From positions 1 to 12,803 of the forward strand of contig CBFHSD010000056.1 of assembly GCA_965658375.1 (NCBI GenBank): a stretch of DNA of 12,803 nucleotides, given 5' to 3'. The translations under genes and the position numbers were made by a program. The DNA comes from CBFHSD01 sp965658375 (lineage in GTDB: Bacteria; Bacteroidota; Bacteroidia; Flavobacteriales_G; Salibacteraceae). Below the pieces are notes generated by a model. It was not told where the DNA came from and did not search any database. It saw only the letters and a list, made by a program, of their open reading frames with translations. Positions 7,201 to 12,803 of the stretch are shown in pieces (the stretch's first letter is position 1; each line of letters opens with the position of its first letter).

Positions 7201-8562
7201 ACTGTGAGCCACTTGTACACATCCCCAGGTATTTTTGATGTCAAACTCATTGTTACTTCAGATTATGGATGTGTAGATTCGCTTTTAATTCCTGCCTTTA
7301 TTGATATTGGTGGGCCAGAGGTTGATTATTCCATTCAGCCAGACACAGCATGTTTTGGGCAACCTGTAACTTTTGTTGGAACATCCAATAATTATGATCC
7401 GCTCATACGTTGGGATTTTGGCGATGGAAACATTACTCAGCCCACAGGAGATTTAACACAGTATCATTCGTATTGGCAAGAAGGGTGGATCACTTCATTC
7501 ATTTACTACAATGACTCCACAGGGAATTGCCCGCAAATTGATTCGTTGGAGATTTTTGTAGACCGAGTAAAATCTGAATTTTTAACAGATACAATTTTAG
7601 GTTGTCAACCTTTTCTTCCAGTTTATTCAAACATGTCTCACGGTTCAAACCAATACCTCTGGTATGCAGATGGAGTCTTATTTGATACAGTAGTTCAACC
7701 TTCATATACTTTTACAGATGAAGGAGTTTACAAAGTAGAACTTCAAGCATTTAATGACACCACTTTATGCAGAGATACAAGTGAAGTTTACATTGAAGTA
7801 TTTCCGAAACCCTTTATTCTTGAAAGCGAAGATCAATTGGTTTGTTTGGGTGAGACAATACAGATCAATGCGGCCGGTGGAGTAGAGTATAGCTGGTATT
7901 CCAATGGTTATTTATCAGATACAGTGGGGGCTGTAGTTACAGTTTCTCCTAATGATACCACGCTGTACTTTGTAGATGTAGTGAGTGATAAGTTGTGTGA
8001 GCATACGGATACAGTTGTACTGTATACCATGCCTCCTCCAGAATTGCTCTATATGTCATCAGATACGGTACTCTTTTTAGGACAGAGCTACTTGTTAGAA
8101 GCAGAATTGGATATGCCTGTATGGTCTCAATGGAGTCCCGATTTGTACTTAGATTGTGCATCTTGTCATTCAACCTATGCCACACCGGAAGATACGATGA
8201 ATTACATCTTTACGTATGGCGACACCTTAGGATGCTTCACACTGGATACCAATGTTGTAATTGATATTGATAAAGGATTTAGAGTAACGACACCAAATAG
8301 TTTTTCGCCTAATGGAGATGGTTTAAATGATGTTTTTACACCGGCATATTTTGGCGCAAAACGAGTGATCTATTTCGGAATATTTGATCGTTGGGGAAAA
8401 GAAATGTTTTCCACTACAGATTTAAAACAGGGTTGGGATGGCACGCACAATGGCAAGCCTTGTCAAAAGAATCAAGTCTATGTCTTTAGAGTCATTGCAG
8501 AATCCTATGCAGGGCAAGAATTTAGCGAGATAGGTAAAGTCTTTCTTATTGGTAAGGATTAA
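4201..8562 (+). CDS. Large secreted PKD-repeat protein with T9SS type B sorting tail
   Basis: The protein has 1453 residues. Residues 1-26 form a signal peptide (hydrophobic SIIVCIFLSVG core, likely cleavage before QVTA). Fourteen PKD-like modules of about 80 residues follow (28 to about 1200); many show W-D-F-G-D/N-G, an NP..T/HxY turn and a G.Y.V.L.V.D..GC end. Two more divergent Ig-like modules (1201 to about 1355) precede the C-terminal CHU_C/gliding-associated type B domain (1364-1453), with PNSFSPNGDGLNDVF and FDRWGKEMF. Such tails direct proteins through the type IX system, often for cell-surface attachment with a PorP/SprF-like partner; no such partner gene is in the window. No catalytic domain is seen, so an adhesive or structural surface role is likely. 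The gene starts 55 bases from the divergent S4 gene and its stop overlaps that of recQ. Confidence 0.95.
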   Translation: MPKTFSYSFSIIVCIFLSVGIGKVNGQVTANFGAVSTGGCSPFIADFVDSSFSTTGGIVYRFWDFGNGNTASGNNPTVSATYGQSGTYTVTLTVSNGFDTATITKTAYIHVFESPVSSFTSTSTLIGCAPLNIQFNGLALPGDAPIVSYVWDFGDGSQPSYSLNPSHTYNFTGNFNVSLTAIDANGCENTYTLNNYVQVEPKPVAAINTVGPKGICQAPLFVQYVNNSTGTPPLSYFWDLGNGTTTTIPTPSTNYTQNGFYNVTLAVEDGNGCVDTLYRPHYIAIGSIFADFNAPDTVCANSTVQFYNNSGGGGTYSWNFGNGLTSNLEDPTTVYTAGGFYTVTLIISSGSQCSDTISKQIYVDEVNADWTVNPSYGCDPPLLVQFTDQSLGNVASYQWYFGNPVAMTGPISNPSSQQNPSFTFIMPGSHDDTLIVTSAFGCLDTTIKVADVIVSDLIVDFTETDKDGCAPIQVDFTDLTTPQDSILSWHWDFDTGDTSILQNPTYTFQNPGIYDVRLTVTDSSGCTHELIKTFNFGSVQNAFFAPDTTHYCASDTVTFNNLSTDTSLITTYTWRMGDGGSTSNFGADYTFGDTGWMEVMLIVDYYGCLDSFALDSTVYIMGPHAALDVQYNCVNHLDVQFTSGLAGATSFWWDFGDTTAIDSVNPNPLHSYAHKNIYGFSFYAEDSTTGCTASFEDTVILRIPEAVILLNDSAFCTPATVVFNGNQSVDGTSFEWDYGLGGLNFVGGSVASHPYSNAGTYTVWLKVEDDNGCIDSTSKSFKLYDPYADFSADTLWGCKGLNVNFTDQSLSDTAIASYLWTVNNVPFSTQANPTHIFTNAPNVYSIGLLITDTLGCTDYTKKDAYIETTQPPSYYYVFPTNLCLGDTADFANVPTAPGYQYYYDFGDGFSSTNAAPDHPYFTSGIYFPSLTITDVNGCDSTYIRPVYVYDAPDMSIYANIRDTSCYPARIQFTDTIADSTALNWQWFFGDSSSPVFTYSPTVSHLYTSPGIFDVKLIVTSDYGCVDSLLIPAFIDIGGPEVDYSIQPDTACFGQPVTFVGTSNNYDPLIRWDFGDGNITQPTGDLTQYHSYWQEGWITSFIYYNDSTGNCPQIDSLEIFVDRVKSEFLTDTILGCQPFLPVYSNMSHGSNQYLWYADGVLFDTVVQPSYTFTDEGVYKVELQAFNDTTLCRDTSEVYIEVFPKPFILESEDQLVCLGETIQINAAGGVEYSWYSNGYLSDTVGAVVTVSPNDTTLYFVDVVSDKLCEHTDTVVLYTMPPPELLYMSSDTVLFLGQSYLLEAELDMPVWSQWSPDLYLDCASCHSTYATPEDTMNYIFTYGDTLGCFTLDTNVVIDIDKGFRVTTPNSFSPNGDGLNDVFTPAYFGAKRVIYFGIFDRWGKEMFSTTDLKQGWDGTHNGKPCQKNQVYVFRVIAESYAGQEFSEIGKVFLIGKD
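4282..8280 (+). repeat. Tandem array of 14 PKD-like plus 2 Ig-like modules
   Basis: Module boundaries fall about every 240-270 bases. The protein motif is repeated while the DNA is strongly diverged, so this is an old array rather than a recent expansion. Modules 2 to 15 each carry exactly two cysteines, one in the early B-strand region (for example GCAPLNIQF) and one near the end (for example NGCVDT); module 1 has only the first, and module 16 lacks the first and has a CASC instead. The best DNA-level echo is the short WDFGD-encoding segment near 4650, 6157 and 7411. Confidence 0.8.
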
Positions 8563-10454
8563 TGCATTACCCGTTTTATTTGATCTCCTTCAAGTCTTAT
8601 CTTTTGACGTTCTTCCAGTGTCAATAGGTTTACTCTAAACAACTCTTCAGAACAGTTGCAAAGTGAAAAAATGGTAGAAAGTAAAACTTTTGATCCGTTG
8701 GAAGGCAAATGCTGAAGGATATCTTCTTGAATTTGATTACCGCTTTTTTTCTTCATCTTTAGAGATCTGCAATAGTCGCAATTCCCACAATCCGTCTCAA
8801 AGTCTTCACCAAAATAAGCGAGTAAACTATGAATACGGCATCCATCATAATGGATGTATCCCAACATACCATTCAAACGATTTGTTGCTCGTTTCTTCAA
8901 GAAATCGTAGGTATTCTTGGAAAGCTTGAATTGTTTATTACTCAGTTTCTCTTTTGTAAATGTAATTCTTGGATCATCACTTTGAGGGAGGTACTCAATG
9001 AGTTCTAATTCTTGAAATTGAATCAAAAATCGCTTGACTTCAGACAATTGCATAGATGCCCTTTTCGCAATTTCAAATTCATTGATACGCACGAATTGGT
9101 CAAATGCTCCGCCATAGCTACGGAGTAATGTATTCAGGACCTTTCCAGATTCTGGATGAAAAACAATGTAATCGTAAACTGCACTAGAAGGGGCTTTGAA
9201 CTGAAATGAACTCGGATTGAACATTTGGTCACTTAAGGTCAAATATCCTTCATATTCAATCAGCTTCAATGCGTTCATTACCTGAACAGGATGGATTGAA
9301 AACGTTTTACTGAATTTTGAGAGATTGAAGGTAAAGCTCTCATCTTTTCCGGCTCCATCCGCCAATTGTAAAAAATTCCCTAAAGCCTGATACACCCTTT
9401 TAACTGCATCTTTCTCAGGATAACTCTGCTGCAATTGTTCTTGCAGCATTGCAATATCATGCTCTTCGTAAAGAACAAGGGCGTAGGCAGGTTCTCCATC
9501 TCTTCCTGCTCTTCCTGCTTCTTGATAATAAGCTTCTAGATTATTTGGTAAATGAAGATGCGCAACAAAACGCACATCAGGCTTATTGATTCCCATGCCA
9601 AAAGCATTGGTGGCGACCATGATTCGCACATTTCCAACTTGCCAGTCTAGCTGCCTTTCTTCGCGTTCTTGATGCGTTAAGCCAGCATGGTAAAAGCTGG
9701 CTGAATGTCCGTTAGTAGTTAAAAATTGGGTGTATTCACGGCATGCTTTTCTTGTGGGAGCGTATACAATACCGCTACCTTGCACGCTATTGGCGAGTCG
9801 CATCAGTCTTCCATATTTATCAGCTTCTTTATACACCAAATAGGACAGGTTGCTGCGGTGGAAACTCTTGGTGAAGACCTTAGGTTCAATTTTAAGTTTC
9901 TCAATAATATCGTTAACTACTTGTTCTGTTGCAGTAGCGGTAAGGGCCATGGTGGGAACCTTTCCCAAGAGTTCTTGAAGACTATTGATTTGGAGGTAAG
10001 CAGGTCTAAAATCGTATCCCCAATCAGAAATACAGTGTGCTTCGTCAATAACAAGATAGTTGACGTTCATGCGGCTCACGCGTTTAATGAATAGGGGAGA
10101 TTGAATGCGCTCTGGTGATATGTAGAGCAATTTGTATTTGCCAAAAATGGCATTGTCTAAAATTACATCAATCTCTTTGTAGCTATGTGCACTGTGAATA
10201 GCTGCAGCAGAAATATTTAATGCTTTTAATTGAGCGACTTGATCGTTCATTAAAGCAATTAACGGAGATACTACGAGCGTAAGTCCATTTCCAAGTACAG
10301 CTGGCAATTGATAACAGAGCGATTTTCCGCCACCAGTGGGTAAGAGGGCAAAACTGTCTTTGCCTTCTAAAGTATGTTGTACAATGGCTTTTTGTGGCTC
10401 CCGAAATGTAGAATGGCCAAAATAGCGCAGCAGTTCTTGCTCTAGTGTGTCCAA
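8559..10454 (-). CDS. recQ: RecQ-family ATP-dependent DNA helicase
   Basis: This 631-residue 3'-5' DNA helicase is for recombination and replication-fork repair. Seen: the FREPQ motif 0 (17-21), Walker A PTGGGKS (39-45), Walker B DEAH (137-140), the aromatic-rich loop HCISDWGYDFRP (140-151), motif III ALTATAT (170-176) and motif VI QEAGRAGRDG (311-320). The zinc-binding set CX16CX2CX2C (C539, C556, C559, C562), with the preceding CR and YFGE, matches the classic RecQ zinc module but lies about 220 residues after motif VI instead of about 55. The intervening segment (345-520) has winged-helix-like character. A short tail of about 69 residues follows and no HRDC domain is recognisable. The start is TTG at 10454: an in-frame stop at 10485 precedes it, no ATG or GTG lies between, and the first later Met (residue 69) follows Walker A. 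It is two bases after the upstream gene's stop. Confidence 0.95.
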   Translation of the reverse strand: MDTLEQELLRYFGHSTFREPQKAIVQHTLEGKDSFALLPTGGGKSLCYQLPAVLGNGLTLVVSPLIALMNDQVAQLKALNISAAAIHSAHSYKEIDVILDNAIFGKYKLLYISPERIQSPLFIKRVSRMNVNYLVIDEAHCISDWGYDFRPAYLQINSLQELLGKVPTMALTATATEQVVNDIIEKLKIEPKVFTKSFHRSNLSYLVYKEADKYGRLMRLANSVQGSGIVYAPTRKACREYTQFLTTNGHSASFYHAGLTHQEREERQLDWQVGNVRIMVATNAFGMGINKPDVRFVAHLHLPNNLEAYYQEAGRAGRDGEPAYALVLYEEHDIAMLQEQLQQSYPEKDAVKRVYQALGNFLQLADGAGKDESFTFNLSKFSKTFSIHPVQVMNALKLIEYEGYLTLSDQMFNPSSFQFKAPSSAVYDYIVFHPESGKVLNTLLRSYGGAFDQFVRINEFEIAKRASMQLSEVKRFLIQFQELELIEYLPQSDDPRITFTKEKLSNKQFKLSKNTYDFLKKRATNRLNGMLGYIHYDGCRIHSLLAYFGEDFETDCGNCDYCRSLKMKKKSGNQIQEDILQHLPSNGSKVLLSTIFSLCNCSEELFRVNLLTLEERQKIRLEGDQIKRVMH

Positions 10455-10456
10455 GT

Positions 10457-12803
10457 TTAGTCTTCCTTGATAATCAGGTACTCTTCACTGCTGTTCTCTT
10501 CTGAAACTTTGAGAATGTAAGATCCATTCGCGAATGCACTCAAGTCAAACTGCTGCATCTCTTGTGGCAAAAATTCACCTGTTTTTACTTGTGTTCCAGT
10601 AACAGAATAGAGTTCAAATGCTGCAATCTCCATTCCGGTGTAATTGACTGTAAATGCACCGGATGTTGGATTTGGCGCAATGCTTAACCACTTATTTTGT
10701 TTTACTTCTCCAATGTTAGATGAGGTCAAGTTTACTGTATTGCTGTAAGTGCAATTGTTTGCGTCAGTAATCTCAAAAATATACACGCCAGCAGATAAAT
10801 TACTGAACACGCTATCGCTACTTGGGGTGCCGCTGTTCATTTTGTAGGTGTAAGGGCGTGTGCCGCCTGTTCCATTTACCTCAATGATTCCGTTAGATTG
10901 TCCGTTATTTGGGACTTGTTCTTGAGTACTAAATGACAATACGTTAGGTTCGCCCAATACAATGTTATCCAGTGTGTCTAAACAGCCTGACGCATCACGT
11001 GTAGTGATCGTGTAGGTTCCCGCATTGAGGTTTGAGAAGGTGTTGGAGCTACTAAAGGAGCTGCCATTAAGACTATAGACCAAACTTCCTGTTCCTCCAG
11101 TACCATTCGCGGTGATAGAACCGTTCGAAAATCCATTGCATGTAGGCTGTTCTTGGGTAGTTGCGGTGTTAATCTCATTCGGTTCACTCACAATTACGGA
11201 AGAGGTTTCTACTATGCATCCAGTAGCATCTTTTACATACACCGTATATGAACCACCACTTAAATTGGTGAAGAGGTTAGAGCTTTGGTAGGTATTGCCA
11301 TCAATGCTGTACGTTAAGGGTTGATTGCCCCCTGTGCCTTGAGCAGAAATCACACCGTCTGCCTCTCCGTGGCAGTCAGGTTCTTGGGTGACTGTTGCTG
11401 AAAGTGTTAAACCATTGCAAGAAGAGAGCTTGAAGGCAACAATACGCGTACTCCATGATGAACCAGGATTGTACTCTCCTGTGAACCAAAATGTTTGATC
11501 ATCAGCAGGGTCTAGTACCATGGTAGAATAATCTCCGTAACGATTATTTTGATTGGAACCACCTCCAGTAACTACGTTTTGCTCTGCTAAAGTCATGGTT
11601 CCCAAAGGGTCATTGGCTGCTCTTCCAGTATATCTGATAGAAGGGTATACCGTTGGAGAACTTACGCAATAGGCCATTCCAATGTTGCCGAAATCGTCCA
11701 TGGAGATAGCGCCCATCCAGCGATTGGTGGCATCAGGTGAATACGTGCCTTGTTGATATAATGACCAGCTATTGCCTGATTTGCGGAATTCATACCAGCG
11801 CATTCCAGCCCTGTCTTGGCCATTTACATCTGTAACGTGGCAGCCAACGATGCTTTCATAAGAACCGTTATTCATGTATTGCATACGATTCATAAATACT
11901 TCACGCAGTGGATCTAAATCTGGACTAGAGCTGCCTGGTTGTTCAATGGCACTAAACGCATAATATCCGTTTAAGTCAGAATCAAACTCTGCAACGGTAA
12001 TCGTAGATGGGCCGCTAAATGTGCTTTGATTGGGTGAAGAGAAGTTGGGCGTTAAGGTCCAATATTCTACAAAATCTGCATTGGGATTGTTGTTGGGCCA
12101 ATTGTGCGCTTCATCGTCTCTATGTCTCCAAAAAGTGGCCTTAGTGCCACTTGGAGGAGCAGTGCTGCCATCTGCTTCAACAGGTGTTAATGCCTGGAAA
12201 CCAAAGCTGCTGAGATTAGTAACGCTGAAAGAAAGCATAGTAACACTGCTTGCACCAGAAAGAAGCGCACTTTTATCAAAAGCATAAACACGAGAAGCGT
12301 TTTCATTGGTAGTTACGGTTACGGCATTATCCCAAATGGCATATTTAGGGTAATCAGGAAAGTTTGTAGTGTTAAATGAATAAGCATTGTAAGTACCTGT
12401 AGGGCTAGCAGTAGTAGAAGCCGCAATAAGTAGCCTGTTTCCTGAATTGGCAAATTCAGTAATGAACCAACGATTGGTACTTCGGTCGTATAGCGCAATG
12501 GGATCCCCGCCACCTGTAGCATTTACGGAGTTCCAAAAGCTATTGATGCTTGTGGGCGCTTGTAGCACAGTTCCTGTTTTATTTCTTACCGTCATTCGGG
12601 TTCCCCCTGAACCATTTACTAGTTGTACAACATGGTTGGGGCCTACTTCTATTGCCGGGTCTGGCGGTTGCACATTGGAATATCCAATTCCGTTGGCGTT
12701 ATATATTATAGTATTTGTTGGAGCTTTTGTGCGAGTAAAAGGTGCCGTTTCTTGCCAAACGGGATCTTTTTTTGGATTTGGATTATATTCTAGAGGACCA
12801 ACT
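10457..12803 (-). CDS. T9SS type A secreted protein with SprB repeats, 5' end outside window
   Basis: The frame is open from the right edge through 781 visible residues to the TAA at 10459-10457. The 43 codons between the GTG at 12673 and the edge read as protein continuous with the rest (VGPLEYNPNP... to ...GIGYSNVQPPDP), and no signal peptide is visible, so the true start is further right. Visible residues 45-461 form a beta-rich domain with recurring aromatic blade-like motifs (YDRSTNRWFITEF, MDDFGNIGMAYC, DPADDQTFWFTGEY), suggesting a propeller or sialidase-like fold, though catalytic residues cannot be assigned. Three SprB repeats (about 465-693) follow, then a Por_Secre_tail type A sorting domain (about 702-781; SIAPNPTSGAF and NGSYILKV), which targets the type IX system and is normally cleaved. 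The likely location is the cell surface or medium. Function is unknown; an adhesin-like role is inferred. Confidence 0.9.
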   Translation of the reverse strand, partial: VGPLEYNPNPKKDPVWQETAPFTRTKAPTNTIIYNANGIGYSNVQPPDPAIEVGPNHVVQLVNGSGGTRMTVRNKTGTVLQAPTSINSFWNSVNATGGGDPIALYDRSTNRWFITEFANSGNRLLIAASTTASPTGTYNAYSFNTTNFPDYPKYAIWDNAVTVTTNENASRVYAFDKSALLSGASSVTMLSFSVTNLSSFGFQALTPVEADGSTAPPSGTKATFWRHRDDEAHNWPNNNPNADFVEYWTLTPNFSSPNQSTFSGPSTITVAEFDSDLNGYYAFSAIEQPGSSSPDLDPLREVFMNRMQYMNNGSYESIVGCHVTDVNGQDRAGMRWYEFRKSGNSWSLYQQGTYSPDATNRWMGAISMDDFGNIGMAYCVSSPTVYPSIRYTGRAANDPLGTMTLAEQNVVTGGGSNQNNRYGDYSTMVLDPADDQTFWFTGEYNPGSSWSTRIVAFKLSSCNGLTLSATVTQEPDCHGEADGVISAQGTGGNQPLTYSIDGNTYQSSNLFTNLSGGSYTVYVKDATGCIVETSSVIVSEPNEINTATTQEQPTCNGFSNGSITANGTGGTGSLVYSLNGSSFSSSNTFSNLNAGTYTITTRDASGCLDTLDNIVLGEPNVLSFSTQEQVPNNGQSNGIIEVNGTGGTRPYTYKMNSGTPSSDSVFSNLSAGVYIFEITDANNCTYSNTVNLTSSNIGEVKQNKWLSIAPNPTSGAFTVNYTGMEIAAFELYSVTGTQVKTGEFLPQEMQQFDLSAFANGSYILKVSEENSSEEYLIIKED
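10463..10468 (-). promoter_or_regulatory. Shine-Dalgarno site deciding the recQ TTG start
   Basis: The minus strand reads AAGGAA eight bases before the TTG at 10454. It lies in the last codons (Lys-Glu) of the upstream secreted-protein gene, whose TAA stop is at 10459-10457. Good Shine-Dalgarno sequences are not evident at the other starts in this window, so its presence supports both the TTG start and translational coupling of the two genes. Confidence 0.55.
10718..11410 (-). repeat. Three tandem SprB repeats
   Basis: Three units of about 77 residues share the pattern ..C.G..(N/D)G.I...GTGG..P..YS.(D/N)G..(Y/F).(S)SN.F.NL..G.Y...(V/T).DA.GC. The first two carry a cysteine near each end. The third keeps the GTGG, FSNLSAG and DANNC landmarks but has replaced its first cysteine (VPNNGQSNG), leaving one unpaired. 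The DNA is diverged, so these are not recent copies. Confidence 0.8.

Noticed and set aside
4201..8562. PKD-module protein as a protease or polysaccharide-degrading enzyme
   Set aside because: PKD modules often accompany such enzymes, but every stretch of this protein is taken up by Ig-like modules or the sorting tail, with no catalytic domain.
9726..10094. 122-codon plus-strand open frame inside recQ
   Set aside because: It is antisense to the conserved helicase core, with cysteine-rich, featureless translation and no start signals.
12030..12287. 85-codon plus-strand open frame inside the SprB-repeat protein gene
   Set aside because: It lies opposite continuous, domain-like coding sequence and has no motif or promoter of its own.
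1..12803. CRISPR array, transposon, tRNA or rRNA genes, phage defence island
   Set aside because: No short direct-repeat array, transposase, cloverleaf-like element or rRNA-like stretch was seen. RecQ can occur in defence contexts, but nothing next to it here is a defence gene.

Overview
The window reads as chromosomal DNA of a Bacteroidota bacterium, most likely a flavobacterium-like marine or freshwater lineage (lineage is inference). The evidence is two secreted proteins ending in the two type IX secretion (T9SS) sorting domains known from this phylum: a CHU_C/type B tail at about 8280-8562 and a Por_Secre_tail/type A tail at about 10457-10711. There are also SprB and PKD repeats, starts that mostly lack a Shine-Dalgarno sequence, and TAnnTTTG -7 promoter boxes. 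No RNA gene, mobile element, CRISPR array or origin was seen, and no gap between genes exceeds about 130 bases.

Left part (1-3056, all minus strand). In transcription order it holds lpdA (dihydrolipoyl dehydrogenase) with a clear intrinsic terminator, a divergent class I isoprenoid-synthase-like protein carrying two DDxxD motifs, rfbC (dTDP-4-dehydrorhamnose 3,5-epimerase), and possibly the first codons of another gene running off the left edge. lpdA and rfbC each have a candidate promoter, so this looks like a run of separate units rather than one operon.

Middle part (3184-4145). A DUF4389 membrane protein built from two homologous halves converges on an Hsp15-type S4 RNA-binding protein. 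Their stop codons overlap by four bases.

Right part (4201-12803). A 1453-residue secreted protein with 14 PKD-like modules plus two Ig-like modules and a type B sorting tail (plus strand) converges on recQ, again with a four-base stop overlap. recQ follows, after two bases and with a TTG start, a large T9SS cargo protein with SprB repeats. That cargo gene is cut by the right edge of the window: its frame is open to the last base, so the GTG at 12673 is not its start.

Most of the content is housekeeping or typical surface-protein material. I see no clear new multi-gene system. The points most worth a second look are the isoprenoid-synthase-like protein without the usual substrate-binding arginines, the RecQ with its zinc module displaced by about 165 residues and no HRDC domain, the tight coupling of recQ to a secreted-protein gene, and the repeated TTAA stop overlap.
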